Positions 48,038 through 57,630 are shown, counted from the stretch's first letter. The stretch: DNA of 64,000 bases from Mycobacterium florentinum (GCF_010730355.1 NZ_AP022576.1:2294001-2358000), one strand, 5' to 3'. Notes: a model not told the origin generated them from the letters alone. Translations and numbers: made by a program.

Positions 48038-48349
48038 TTTCTCGCACCGGATTTCTTTGAATCGCCCATGAAACGACTTGTTGTCAAACGACGTGCAGCT
48101 GGGTTTCTTTGAGTTGTCGATGAATCCATAGGTGTTTATCAAGGCAATCGAGCAGTCGCGGAAAGCTTCGTCACACGAACTAGCCGCAGGCGGCACTATG
48201 TTTGGCCATCCGCCTATCTGACTTGTCTTGGTTTCCAGGGCCGGTGAGCGCATGATTGACACACGACGTTCTACCGGTCATAAAGAGTCGTCAGCCCGCG
48301 GTAGCGGACCGCCGCTTGCCGACTTCCTGACCGTTGGAGGAGTCGACTT
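48038..48349. other. 312-base promoter region of the SulP-carbonic anhydrase gene
   Basis: No gene is seen. It is more AT-rich than its surroundings, holds the direct repeat at 48049-48124, and ends with a strong GGAGGAG ribosome-binding site for the transporter. I cannot place a confident -10/-35. Confidence 0.5.
48049..48124. repeat. imperfect direct repeat upstream of the SulP-carbonic anhydrase gene
   Basis: Two 24-base copies start at 48049 and 48101 and agree at 19 of 24 positions (shared core TTTCTTTGA...ATGAA). The 52-base spacing is close to five helical turns, which suits paired regulator binding. Confidence 0.45.
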
Positions 48350-50599
48350 ATGAATGCGCCTGTAGGCAAACCCGTGGAAGCGACCGAATCAGGGTCGCTT
48401 CTGAAGAATCTGCGCCACGACGTTCCCGCATCGCTTGTCGTCTTCCTTGTGGCCCTACCGCTTTCGCTGGGCATCGCGATCGCCTCCGGTGCGCCACTGG
48501 CCGCCGGTCTGATCGCCGCGGTAGTGGGCGGCATCGTCGCCGGCGCCTTCGGCGGGTCGTCGGTCCAGGTCAGTGGGCCGGCCGCGGGCCTCACCGTCGT
48601 GGTCGCCGGACTGATCGATGAACTGGGCTTTCCGATGTTGTGCCTGATGACGGTCGGTGCGGGCGCGCTTCAGATCGCGTTCGGCCTGAGCCGGCTGGCA
48701 CGCGCCGCGCTGGCAATCGCACCGGTGGTGGTGCACGCGATGCTGGCCGGCATCGGTATCACGATCATTTTGCAACAGATCCACGTACTGATGGGCGGAT
48801 CGTCACACAGTTCTGCTTGGCAGAATCTGGTGGCGTTACCCAACGGGATCCTGCATCACGAACTGCATGAAGTGATCACCGGTGGAACAGTCATCGCGAT
48901 CCTGCTGGTGTGGTCAAGGCTGCCCGCCAAGATACGGATGATTCCGGCCCCGCTGGTGGCGATCGTCGCCGCGACCGCGCTGGCGATCGCGGCGGGACTG
49001 GATACCGATCGAATCTCATTGTCGGGCAACTTCTTCGATGCCCTTAACCTGCCCCATATCTCGGGAGCGTCACCGAAGGGCAAGCCGTGGATCGAAGAGG
49101 CCAGTGACATCATCGTCGGCGTCCTCACCATCGCCCTGATCGCCAGCGTCGAATCGCTGCTGTGCGCGGTCGGTGCCGACAAACTGCACACCGGCCCGCG
49201 AACGAACTTCGACAGGGAAATCATCGGGCAGGGCACCGCGAACGTGGTGTCCGGATTGGTGGGCGGCCTGCCGATCACCGGTGTCATCGTGCGCAGCTCG
49301 GCCAACGTGGCCGCCGGCGCGCGCACCCGGATGTCGGCGGTGCTGCACGGAGTGTGGATCCTGCTGTTCGCCTCGTTGTTCACCGACCTGGTGGAGCTCA
49401 TCCCCAAGGCGGCGCTGGCCGGACTGCTGATCGTGGTCGGCGCCCAGCTGATCAAGCTGGCTCACATCAAACTGGCTTGGCGTACCGGCAATTTCGCGGT
49501 GTACGCGGTCACCATTGTGTCAGTGGTGTTCCTCAACCTGCTGGAAGGCGTGATCATCGGGCTCGCCGTCGCGATCGGCTTGCTCCTGGTCAGGGTGACC
49601 CGCGCACCTGTGGCGGTGCGGCCGATCGGCGGCGAGCTGTCCAAACAGTGGCGGATCGACATCGACGGCACGCTGAGCTTCTTGCTACTGCCGCGCCTGA
49701 CCAAAGCGCTCGCGTCGGTGCCGCAGGGGTCCGAGGTGACACTGAACCTGAACGCGGACTACATCGATGACTCCGTATCCGAGACGATCGGAGATTGGCA
49801 ACGCACTCACGAAGCACGGGGTGGAGTGGTGGTCATCGTCGAGACGACGGGCGCGAAGCTGCAGCACGCACACGCGAGGCCACCGAAGCGTCACTTCGCG
49901 TCCAATCCGATCGGACTGGTGCCGTGGCGGTCGCAGCGCGCCAATCACGGAAACAATGGTGACGCTACGATTCTCGACCGCGTCGATGAGTATCACCGCA
50001 ACGGCTCGGCCGTCTTGCACCAGCACATCGCCGGGCTCGGCGGTACGCACGACCCCTATGCGCTATTCCTTACCTGCGCGGATTCCCGGATCCTGCCCAA
50101 CGTCATCACCGCCAGCGGCCCCGGCGACTTGTACACCGTCCGCAACTTCGGAAACCTGGTGCCGACCGACGGGGATGACCGATCCGTCGACGCCGCACTC
50201 GAATTCGCGGCCAGGCAGCTCGGCGTGCGTTCGGTCGTCATCTGCGGGCATTCGTCGTGCGCCGCGATGAAGGTGCTGCTCGAGGACAGCGATCACCCCG
50301 CGACCTCGATGGGCCAGTGGCTGGAGTATGCCGGCGAGAGTCTGGATGCTTACCGGGATCACCATCCGGCACGCGCGAGCGCCGAATCCGTCGGCTACTC
50401 CGAGATCGACCAGCTGAGCATCGTCAACGTCGCCATTCAGCTGGAAAGGCTGATCCGCCACCCGATCCTGGCGCCCGCCGTCGCGTCCGGCGATATACAC
50501 GTAGTCGGCATCTTCTTCGACATCGCGAGCACCCGGGTGTACGAGGTGACGCCGCGCGGCATCGTGTGCCCCGAGGAACCGGTGCGGCCGCCCGCCTGA
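48350..50599 (+). CDS. SulP anion transporter fused to beta-carbonic anhydrase
   Basis: 749 aa. Residues ~20-430 are a SulP transporter with about 11-12 spans (LVALPLSLGIAIASGAPLAA; GTANVVSGLVGGLPITGVIV). A STAS-like part follows (LTLNLNADYIDDSVSETIGD-type region near 470). Residues ~540-735 are a beta-carbonic anhydrase with zinc ligands Cys576 (CADSR), His634 and Cys637 (GHSSCAAM). It matches Rv3273. The fusion suggests bicarbonate uptake coupled to CO2 interconversion. The ATG 48350 has GGAGGAG upstream. Confidence 0.93.
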   Translation: MNAPVGKPVEATESGSLLKNLRHDVPASLVVFLVALPLSLGIAIASGAPLAAGLIAAVVGGIVAGAFGGSSVQVSGPAAGLTVVVAGLIDELGFPMLCLMTVGAGALQIAFGLSRLARAALAIAPVVVHAMLAGIGITIILQQIHVLMGGSSHSSAWQNLVALPNGILHHELHEVITGGTVIAILLVWSRLPAKIRMIPAPLVAIVAATALAIAAGLDTDRISLSGNFFDALNLPHISGASPKGKPWIEEASDIIVGVLTIALIASVESLLCAVGADKLHTGPRTNFDREIIGQGTANVVSGLVGGLPITGVIVRSSANVAAGARTRMSAVLHGVWILLFASLFTDLVELIPKAALAGLLIVVGAQLIKLAHIKLAWRTGNFAVYAVTIVSVVFLNLLEGVIIGLAVAIGLLLVRVTRAPVAVRPIGGELSKQWRIDIDGTLSFLLLPRLTKALASVPQGSEVTLNLNADYIDDSVSETIGDWQRTHEARGGVVVIVETTGAKLQHAHARPPKRHFASNPIGLVPWRSQRANHGNNGDATILDRVDEYHRNGSAVLHQHIAGLGGTHDPYALFLTCADSRILPNVITASGPGDLYTVRNFGNLVPTDGDDRSVDAALEFAARQLGVRSVVICGHSSCAAMKVLLEDSDHPATSMGQWLEYAGESLDAYRDHHPARASAESVGYSEIDQLSIVNVAIQLERLIRHPILAPAVASGDIHVVGIFFDIASTRVYEVTPRGIVCPEEPVRPPA

Positions 50600-50608
50600 C
50601 GATCGGCG

Positions 50609-51049
50609 CTACACGCCCGGAAGGCGTACGACCTGAAGAAAGAATTCGTCGATCTGCCTTACCGCATTGATGAATTGGTCGAGGTCGACCGGCTTGGCGA
50701 CGTAGGCGTTGGCGTGCAGCTTGTAGCTGCGCACGATGTCCTCCTCCGCCGACGACGTGGTGAGCACGACGACCGGGATGCGCGCGAGATCGGCGTCGGA
50801 CTTCACCTTTTCCAGCAGCTGACAACCGTCGCACTTCGGCAGGTTCAGGTCAAGCAGGATGAGATCCGGCAGCGGCGCGCCCTCGAACCGGCCGCGCCTG
50901 TACAGGAAGTCGAGCCCTTCTTCGCCGTCGTGGGCTACATGTAGCCGATTCTGGAACTTATTGTGCTCCAAAGCCTCTCGCGTGATGAGTTCATCTCCCG
51001 GGTCGTCCTCGACGAGCAGGATCTCGATTGCTCTGCCGGCAGGTGTCAT
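50609..51049 (-). CDS. single-domain response regulator (CheY/Rcp-like)
   Basis: 146 aa receiver only, no output domain. The acidic pocket is Glu14-Asp15-Asp16, the phospho-Asp is 67 (LILLDLNLPKCDG), the switch Thr lies in VVVLTTSSAEEDI and Lys119 in AYVAKPVDL. The VEDDPGDELI start is typical of receivers that partner phytochrome-like kinases. The ATG overlaps the kinase stop (ATGA), so it is the likely phosphoacceptor of that kinase. Not present here in M. tuberculosis as I recall it. Confidence 0.9.
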   Translation of the reverse strand: MTPAGRAIEILLVEDDPGDELITREALEHNKFQNRLHVAHDGEEGLDFLYRRGRFEGAPLPDLILLDLNLPKCDGCQLLEKVKSDADLARIPVVVLTTSSAEEDIVRSYKLHANAYVAKPVDLDQFINAVRQIDEFFLQVVRLPGV

Positions 51050-52632
51050 TGGCGCGCTCCTTCCAGGGCGGCTGGGTGTCTTACGTTCGCTGCAACGGGC
51101 AGGGTGAACTCGAATCTCGTTCCGTCGGTATACGACGTGTCGATCCGGACCGCGCCGTCGTGGTATTCGATGATCTTTTTCACCAGCGCCAGACCGACGC
51201 CGGTTCCGGGGTATACGCCGCGGCCGTGCAGCCGCTGGAAGATCACGAATACCTTTTCGGTGAACTCCTCGGCGATGCCAATGCCGTTGTCCGACACGGT
51301 CAGCAGCCATTCGTGAGTATCGGGTCGCAATTCGCAGTCGATTACGATCCGGGGCGAGCGATCGACGTGCCGGAACTTGATCGCGTTGCCAATCAGGTTC
51401 TGCCACAACATCGTCAACAGTGTCGGGTCGCCGACAATCCGTGGCAACGGCCGGCCCGGGCGCACGATCTCGGTGTTTGATTCCTCGATGGCGACGGCGA
51501 GGTTGGCCACGGCCGCATCCAGTGTCGAGTCCAGGTCGAGCTCGGTTTGCTTGCTGCCCACCCGGCCGACTCGCGAGAACGTGAGCAGGTCATTGATCAG
51601 CACCTGCATGCGCTTGGCGCCGTCGACCGCGTAACCGATGTATTCGATCCCCCGCTCGTCGAGCTGGTCGCCGTAACGTTTTTCGAGCAGTTGGCAGAAC
51701 GAAGCGACCTTGCGCAGCGGCTCCTGCAGGTCGTGTGAAGCGACGTAGGCGAACTGCTCGAGCTCGGCGTTGGAACGCTTCAATTCGATTGCCTGCTCGT
51801 CTAATCGCGCCCCGGCCGCCCGGGAGACATCGAGCGCCGAAACGATCCGCTGCCGCATGTTCTCGACGTCGATCGCCATGTCGTGGATGTCCTTGGGCCG
51901 CCGGGGGGGCGTGATGGTTTCGGTGAAGTTGCCCTCGGTGATCCGCCGGCATGACGCGGCCAGCGATGCGAGCGGAAGGGTGATGGCCCTCCGGGTCAGC
52001 AGCCCCAGCGCGATGGCGAGACCGAAGAACACCAGTACCACCGCGCCCAGCACGCGATCGCGCCAGGCCGTGATGTCTTTCAGCTCGTCGTTGGCCTGTG
52101 CGGACACCGCGGCGAAATCCGTGTTCTGCGTATCGAAAAGCTCACGCAAATGGTCGAATTCGGCCTTGCCGCGATCCGCGACCCTGCTGTTCACCAGGTT
52201 GGGGGCGTTCGGCGTCACGCTCGCGATCAGCGGCTCGGCCGAGCTGGCCCGCCAGTTGGCGGCGGCCCTCTCGATCGCGTCCAGGTCGTTGATCAGGTCC
52301 ACGCGCCCACCGAGCAACCGCCGCATCTCCTCGGCCGCTGCGTGTTCGGCGTGCTGCCCGTCGTAATACGGTGTGAGGAACTGACGATCCGCGGCGATCG
52401 CATAGCCGCGCACTCCGGTTTCCTGGTCGCGCAATGCCGCCTGCAGCTGGATGGCGGAGCGGCGCGCCGGCTCAACCTGTTCGCTCAGACCGCGCGCCAC
52501 GGTGTCGGTGCGATTGAGCAACACCGCGCCCACCACCGCGCCGGCGAGCACCAGTACACCCATGCTGAACAACACCACAAAGAGCCATCCCCGGACGGTG
52601 AGCTGGGCCCGCGGGTGCGTGTCGCTGATCAT
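51046..52632 (-). CDS. CHASE3-HAMP sensor histidine kinase
   Basis: 528 aa. TM1 about 15-40, extracellular CHASE3 region 45-190 (RSAIQLQAALRDQETGVRGY), TM2 about 194-213, HAMP 214-268, HisKA with His300 (FAYVASHDLQEPLRKVASFC), then an ATPase domain (N-box WQNLIGNAIKFR, G1 VSDNGIGI, G2 PGTGVGLALVKKIIEYHDG). The HDLQEPLRK box is of the phytochrome-kinase type. Overlaps of 4 bases at both ends tie it to the receiver and the phosphatase genes. The signal is unknown. Confidence 0.92.
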   Translation of the reverse strand: MISDTHPRAQLTVRGWLFVVLFSMGVLVLAGAVVGAVLLNRTDTVARGLSEQVEPARRSAIQLQAALRDQETGVRGYAIAADRQFLTPYYDGQHAEHAAAEEMRRLLGGRVDLINDLDAIERAAANWRASSAEPLIASVTPNAPNLVNSRVADRGKAEFDHLRELFDTQNTDFAAVSAQANDELKDITAWRDRVLGAVVLVFFGLAIALGLLTRRAITLPLASLAASCRRITEGNFTETITPPRRPKDIHDMAIDVENMRQRIVSALDVSRAAGARLDEQAIELKRSNAELEQFAYVASHDLQEPLRKVASFCQLLEKRYGDQLDERGIEYIGYAVDGAKRMQVLINDLLTFSRVGRVGSKQTELDLDSTLDAAVANLAVAIEESNTEIVRPGRPLPRIVGDPTLLTMLWQNLIGNAIKFRHVDRSPRIVIDCELRPDTHEWLLTVSDNGIGIAEEFTEKVFVIFQRLHGRGVYPGTGVGLALVKKIIEYHDGAVRIDTSYTDGTRFEFTLPVAANVRHPAALEGARQ

Positions 52633-53813
52633 TTCGCCGTCCGCTCGACGCGCACGACGGCGATGTCATCGGTAAGGCCGCCGCGTGGCTCGGCGAGTTC
52701 TCCGGCACCGTCGATGAGCGCGTCGACGAATGCCGCACCGGGCAGGCCGTTGTGAGTACGCGCCAGTGCGAGCAAGCCATCCTCCCCAAGTCGCTCGTTG
52801 CCGGTCCCCGAATACCCCTCGAAGAGGCCGTCGGTGAGCAGCAGCAGCCCCTGCCCCACCGGCAAGTCCAACTCGGACTGCGGCCAGTCGTCGGCGCGCA
52901 ATCCCAGCGCCGGCCCGCCCGGCGGTTCGATCCATTCCACCGTTGTGGCGCTTTGGCGCAACATACCCGGATGACCGGCCCGAATCGCCGTGACCCGCGG
53001 AGTGTCGGGCGCAATCTCGAGCGATAGGACCGTCGCGAAGATCCCGCTGCCCGTGCGTTCGGCCTGCAGCACCCGCTCGAGCTGATGCATCAGTTCGGCG
53101 GCGCGCACGCCGGCGAATGTGAGTGCGCGCCAGGCGATCCGCAACGCGGCGCCCAGCGCCGCCTCGTGTGGCCCGTGCCCGGCGACATCGCCGATCAGAA
53201 CGTGCACGACCCGGTCCGGCGTCTGCACGACGTCGTAGAAGTCACCGCACAGCAGCGCGTCCACGCGACTCGGCCGGTACCGGGCGACGATCTCGACACC
53301 CGGATTGCCCAACAGCAACGGCGACGGCAGCAGGCCGCGTTCCAGCAGGGCGTTCTCGCGGGCGCGAAGTTGACTGGCGTTAAGATCCGCGGCGATGATC
53401 TCGACCCGCTTGCGCTCGATCGCATAGAGCAGCGCCCGGCGCAGCATGTCGGGTTCGACCCGGCCCTTGACCAGATAGTCCTGCGCACCGGCCGCAACCG
53501 CCGACGCGCCGAAGAATTCGTCGTTCAAACCGGTCAGCACCACGATCGGCACCGTCGCGTCACGTTTGGCGATGCGGTCCAGGGCCTCGATGCCGCTGGC
53601 GTCGGGCAGGTGCAGATCCAGCAGCACGCAGTCGGGCCGCGCGGTTGCCAGCTCGCGCTCGGCGTGGGCTATCGACTGTGCCCACGTCACGCGAATGTGG
53701 TCGACCGCGCTGGAGATCAGGTCTTCGACCACTATCGCGTCGGCGCGGTCGTCTTCGACCAGGAGCAACGACAACGTCTGCCAGTTCGCGGCCGGGGTGA
53801 CTGGGCTAAGCAT
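52629..53813 (-). CDS. receiver-PP2C (RsbU/SpoIIE-like) phosphatase
   Basis: 394 aa. Residues ~12-122 are a receiver with acidic pocket Glu20-Asp21-Asp22, phospho-Asp66 (CVLLDLHLPDASG) and Lys116. A helical linker follows. Residues ~160-392 form a PP2C/SpoIIE domain with metal-binding Asp in DFYDVV, LIGDVAGHGPHEAA, LTDGLFEGY and GGLTDDIAVVRV. Such proteins dephosphorylate anti-anti-sigma factors; none is visible nearby. First gene of the three-gene unit. Confidence 0.92.
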   Translation of the reverse strand: MLSPVTPAANWQTLSLLLVEDDRADAIVVEDLISSAVDHIRVTWAQSIAHAERELATARPDCVLLDLHLPDASGIEALDRIAKRDATVPIVVLTGLNDEFFGASAVAAGAQDYLVKGRVEPDMLRRALLYAIERKRVEIIAADLNASQLRARENALLERGLLPSPLLLGNPGVEIVARYRPSRVDALLCGDFYDVVQTPDRVVHVLIGDVAGHGPHEAALGAALRIAWRALTFAGVRAAELMHQLERVLQAERTGSGIFATVLSLEIAPDTPRVTAIRAGHPGMLRQSATTVEWIEPPGGPALGLRADDWPQSELDLPVGQGLLLLTDGLFEGYSGTGNERLGEDGLLALARTHNGLPGAAFVDALIDGAGELAEPRGGLTDDIAVVRVERTAK

Positions 53814-53956
53814 CTCGCACCCCTGCCACAGTCGTACCGTTGCTCAGTTGGCGCTGCGCGTTTCCGCTACCCTCCGAACGGCCGCGCCGAGCTTGGTTGT
53901 AGCGCACGATCCTATTAGGCGACGTGCGTTTACAGCCATTGGGTCCCGGAAAAGGG

Positions 53957-55126
53957 TCAGCGCAGCAGCGCCCGCGACATCACCACGCGCTGGATTTGAT
54001 TGGTGCCCTCGTAGATCTGGGTGATCTTGGCGTCGCGCATCATCCGCTCGACGGGGAAGTCGATGGTGTAGCCGGCGCCGCCGAACAGCTGCACGGCGTC
54101 GGTGGTGACGTCCATCGCTACATCGGAGGCAAAGCATTTCGAGGCCGCAGAGATGAAACCCAGATTCGATTCGCCACGTTCGGCTCGCGCGGCGGCGCTG
54201 TAGACCATCAGCCGCGCCGCCTCCACCTTCATCGCCATGTCGGCCAACATGAACTGCACGGCCTGGAAGCTGCTGATCGACTCGCCGAACTGCTTGCGGT
54301 CCTTCGTGTACGCGATGGCAGCGTCCACCGCGCCCTGCGCGATGCCGACGGCCTGGGCGCCGATGGTCGGACGGGTGTGGTCCAGGGTGGCCAGCGCCGT
54401 CTTGAAGCCGGTACCGGGCTCGCCGATGATCCGGTCGCCCGGGATGCGGCAGTTCTCGAAGTAGAGCTCGGTGGTCGGCGAGCCCTTGATGCCGAGCTTG
54501 CGCTCCTTGGGCCCGACGGTGAATCCCTCGTCGTCCTTATGCACGATGAACGACGAGATGCCGTTGGCGCCCTTGTCGGGATCGGTCACCGCCATCACGG
54601 TGTACCAGGTTGACTTGCCGCCGTTGGTAATCCAGCACTTGGCGCCGTTGAGAATCCAGTCGTCCCCGTCGGCCTTGGCGCGGGTGCGCATCGCGGCCGC
54701 GTCACTGCCGGCCTCGCGCTCGCTCAGGGCGTAGGACGCCATCGCGCTGCCATCGGCAATCGACGGCAGCACCTGCTTCTTCAGTTCGTCGGAGCCGCGC
54801 AGGATCAGGCCCATGGTGCCGAGCTTGTTCACCGCGGGGATCAGCGAGGCCGAGGTGTCGACGCGGGCGACCTCTTCGATGACGATGCAGGCCGCGACGG
54901 AGTCCGCGCCCTGGCCGCCGAACTCCTCGGGCACGTGCACGGCGTTGAAGCCCGACGCGTTCAGCGCGTCCAGCGCCTCCTGCGGGAAGCGCGCGTTCTC
55001 GTCCACATCGGCGGCGTGCGGGGCGATTTCCTTCTCCGCCAGCGCCCGAATCGCGGCGCGCAACTCCTGGTGTTCCTCGGGCAATTGGAACAGATCGAAA
55101 TCGGGGTGCCCGGCCCATCCAGCCAT
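53957..55126 (-). CDS. fadE25: acyl-CoA dehydrogenase FadE25
   Basis: 389 aa flavoenzyme of beta-oxidation. It has the ACAD signatures ASYALSEREAGSDAAAM and the C-terminal FAD/CoA part MLADMAMKVEAARLMVYSAA, and the catalytic Glu in KITQIYEGTNQIQRVVMSRA. It matches Rv3274c. Start ATG 55124-55126. It follows purE on the same strand after 23 bases, an odd but conserved pairing. Confidence 0.95.
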   Translation of the reverse strand: MAGWAGHPDFDLFQLPEEHQELRAAIRALAEKEIAPHAADVDENARFPQEALDALNASGFNAVHVPEEFGGQGADSVAACIVIEEVARVDTSASLIPAVNKLGTMGLILRGSDELKKQVLPSIADGSAMASYALSEREAGSDAAAMRTRAKADGDDWILNGAKCWITNGGKSTWYTVMAVTDPDKGANGISSFIVHKDDEGFTVGPKERKLGIKGSPTTELYFENCRIPGDRIIGEPGTGFKTALATLDHTRPTIGAQAVGIAQGAVDAAIAYTKDRKQFGESISSFQAVQFMLADMAMKVEAARLMVYSAAARAERGESNLGFISAASKCFASDVAMDVTTDAVQLFGGAGYTIDFPVERMMRDAKITQIYEGTNQIQRVVMSRALLR

Positions 55127-55149
55127 CTTGAGATCTCCTAGCCCTCTTG

Positions 55150-55665
55150 CTACTCGCCGGTAACTTTACCCTGAAGCCCCTGTAGGGCCTCATCCTTGGC
55201 CCGCACACTCTCGGCCAACTGATCTTGGAATGCGACGATGCGGGCCCGCAGGGCGGGGTCGGAAGCGCCGAGAATCCGCACCGCCAGCAGGCCGGCGTTG
55301 CGTGCCCCGCCGATCGAGACCGTCGCCACCGGCACGCCGGCGGGCATCTGCACGATCGACAGCAGCGAATCGATGCCGTCCAGGCGCGCCAGCGGCACCG
55401 GCACCCCGATCACCGGCAGCGGCGTCGCGGACGCGACCATGCCGGGCAGGTGAGCCGCACCCCCGGCGCCCGCGATGATCACCTCAATGCCGCGGTCGGC
55501 CGCGCCGCGGGCGTAGTCGAACATCACGCCCGGGGTGCGATGCGCCGAGACCACCCGGACCTCCGCCGGGATATCGAACTCGGCCAGCGCCGTGGCGGCA
55601 TCCGCCATCACCGACCAGTCGCTGTCGCTGCCCATGATCACGCCGACGCGGGGCTGTTCAGCCAT
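55150..55665 (-). CDS. purE: N5-carboxyaminoimidazole ribonucleotide mutase PurE
   Basis: 171 aa class I Pur[21 protein letters not shown], the [16 protein letters not shown] signature and [17 protein letters not shown]. It turns N5-CAIR into CAIR in purine synthesis. The ATG at 55663-55665 overlaps the purK 3' end by eight bases. The longer frame upstream lies within purK and is not used. Confidence 0.96.
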   Translation of the reverse strand: MAEQPRVGVIMGSDSDWSVMADAATALAEFDIPAEVRVVSAHRTPGVMFDYARGAADRGIEVIIAGAGGAAHLPGMVASATPLPVIGVPVPLARLDGIDSLLSIVQMPAGVPVATVSIGGARNAGLLAVRILGASDPALRARIVAFQDQLAESVRAKDEALQGLQGKVTGE

Positions 55666-56872
55666 GTGGATCCCATCCGTCCGCCCACTGCCCGTATGAC
55701 AACCAGTGTGCCGCCAGCTCGGCGCGTTCACGCAGCTTCGGCAAGTCCGCGGCGTCGTCGCCCACGAAATTGATATGCCCGACCTTGCGGCCCGGCCGCT
55801 CGGTCTTGCCGTAGAGGTGCACCCGGGCGTCGGGCATCCGCGCATACAGGTGGTGCAGCCGTTCGTCGACGGCCATCTCCGGCGGCTGCGCGGCGCCCAG
55901 CACGTTGGCCATCACGGTCACCGGCGCGATGGCATCGGTGTCGCCGAGCGGGTAGTCGAGCACCGCCCGCAGATGCTGTTCAAACTGGCTGGTGCGCGAC
56001 CCGTCCATCGTCCAGTGCCCGGAATTATGCGGCCGCATCGCGAGCTCGTTGACCAGCAGTGCGCCGTCGGTGGTCTCGAACAGCTCGACGGCAAGCACGC
56101 CGACGACCCCCAGCTCGGCGGCCAGGCGCAGCGCCAGGCCCTGCGCCGCGGCGGCCTTGGCCTCGGACAGCTCCGGCGCGGGCGCGATCACCTGCACGCA
56201 GATCCCGTCGGCCTGCACCGTTTCCACCACCGGCCACGCCGCGCCCTGACCGAACGGCGAGCGGGCCACCAGCGCGGCTAATTCGCGGCGCAGTTCCACC
56301 TTTTCTTCCAGCACCACCGGCACGCCGTCGGCCAGATAGGCGCGGGTGATCTCGCGGGCATCCGCCAGGTCGCGCGCGAGCTGCACGCCCCGGCCGTCGT
56401 ACCCGCCGCGGGCCGCCTTGACCACCAGCGGAGCATCGACGCGGCCGGCGAAGGCATCCACCGCATCGAGGCGGTCGAGCGAATCCAGGCCGAGATAACG
56501 CGGCACCGCGGCGCCGAGCGACTCCAGCCGGTGGCGCATCACGAGCTTGTCCTGGGCGTACACCAGGGCCTGCGGCGGCGGCGCCACGTTGACACCCTCG
56601 GCGACGAGCTTGTCCAGCAGCTCCGTCGGCACGTGCTCGTGATCGAAAGTCAGCACGTCGGCACCGGCGGCGACCCGGCGCAGATCTTCCAGATCGGTAT
56701 GCGAGCCGATCACCACATCGGGTGTGACCTGGGCGGCGGGTTCGTCGGCAGACGTGGCCAGCACCCGCAAACTCTGCCCCAGCGCGATCGCGGCCTGGTG
56801 CGTCATTCGGGCTAGCTGACCACCGCCGACCATGGCGACCTGCGGAGTGCGTGTACTCGGCACGGCCATCAT
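55658..56872 (-). CDS. purK: N5-carboxyaminoimidazole ribonucleotide synthase PurK
   Basis: 404 aa ATP-grasp enzyme that carboxylates AIR with ATP and bicarbonate. N-terminal [20 protein letters not shown]; the ATP-grasp core has [20 protein letters not shown] and [20 protein letters not shown]. The start is an ATG pair at 56872/56869. It is the first gene of purK-purE-fadE25 and divergent from the GtrA gene, sharing a region with a strong dyad. Confidence 0.95.
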   Translation of the reverse strand: MMAVPSTRTPQVAMVGGGQLARMTHQAAIALGQSLRVLATSADEPAAQVTPDVVIGSHTDLEDLRRVAAGADVLTFDHEHVPTELLDKLVAEGVNVAPPPQALVYAQDKLVMRHRLESLGAAVPRYLGLDSLDRLDAVDAFAGRVDAPLVVKAARGGYDGRGVQLARDLADAREITRAYLADGVPVVLEEKVELRRELAALVARSPFGQGAAWPVVETVQADGICVQVIAPAPELSEAKAAAAQGLALRLAAELGVVGVLAVELFETTDGALLVNELAMRPHNSGHWTMDGSRTSQFEQHLRAVLDYPLGDTDAIAPVTVMANVLGAAQPPEMAVDERLHHLYARMPDARVHLYGKTERPGRKVGHINFVGDDAADLPKLRERAELAAHWLSYGQWADGWDPHG

Positions 56873-56896
56873 GGTGTCACGGCACCCAGCGGTGTG

Positions 56897-56937
56897 TTGA
56901 CCGGCCGTGACGCAAAATCGTTATGTACCATTTTGCG
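56897..56937 (+). promoter_or_regulatory. GtrA gene promoter overlapped by an inverted repeat
   Basis: TTGACC (56897-56902) and TTATGT (56921-56926) are spaced by 18 bases. A perfect 8-base inverted repeat, CGCAAAAT (56911-56918) and ATTTTGCG (56930-56937), straddles the -10. It lies between the divergent purK and GtrA genes and could regulate either. Confidence 0.5.
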
Positions 56938-56970
56938 CCGTTTTCGAGTCCGTCCGTACACTCACCTGTT

Positions 56971-57630
56971 GTGTCCTTCGCCGATGCCACAATCGCGCGC
57001 TTGCCTGCGGCCTTTCAGCCCTATGCGCAGCGCCATCATGAATTCATCAAATTTGCCATCGTCGGGGGCACCACCTTCATCATCGACTCGGCAATTTTCT
57101 ACACCCTCAAGCTGACGATTCTGGACACCAAGCCGGTGACGGCCAAGGTGATCGCGGGCATCGTCGCGGTCATCGCGTCCTACGTGCTGAACCGGGAGTG
57201 GAGCTTCCGGGACCGCGGCGGCCGCGAGCGCCACCACGAGGCGCTGCTGTTCTTCGCATTCAGCGGTGTGGGCGTGCTGCTGAGCATGGCGCCGCTGTGG
57301 ATTTCCAGCTACGTGCTGCAGCTGCGCGAGCCGACGGTGTCGCTGACCGTGGAGAACATCGCCGACTTCATCTCCGCCTACATCATCGGCAATCTGCTGC
57401 AGATGGCGTTTCGGTTCTGGGCGTTTCGGCGCTGGGTGTTCCCCGACCAATTCGCCCGCAATCCCGACAAGGCACTGGAATCCGCGCTCACCGCGGGCGG
57501 GATCGCCGAGGTATTCGAGGACGAAGTCGAGTCCGGCAACGTCACCCTGCTGCGCGCCTGGCGCAACCGGGCGAGCCGCAACACTCAGCTCGGTGACTCC
57601 TCGGAACCCAGGGTGTCGAAAACTTCGTGA
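56971..57630 (+). CDS. GtrA-family membrane protein
   Basis: About 219 aa with four membrane spans (KFAIVGGTTFIIDSAIFYTL; VIAGIVAVIASYVLNREWSF; ALLFFAFSGVGVLLSMAPLW; IADFISAYIIGNLLQMAFRF). It is a GtrA/DPMS-type protein, thought to flip or carry polyprenyl-linked sugars for cell-envelope glycans; it matches Rv3277. I prefer GTG 56971 because the earlier ATG at 56923 would sit in the -10 box. The 3' end overlaps the convergent PH-domain gene by 46 bases. Confidence 0.85.
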   Translation: MSFADATIARLPAAFQPYAQRHHEFIKFAIVGGTTFIIDSAIFYTLKLTILDTKPVTAKVIAGIVAVIASYVLNREWSFRDRGGRERHHEALLFFAFSGVGVLLSMAPLWISSYVLQLREPTVSLTVENIADFISAYIIGNLLQMAFRFWAFRRWVFPDQFARNPDKALESALTAGGIAEVFEDEVESGNVTLLRAWRNRASRNTQLGDSSEPRVSKTS

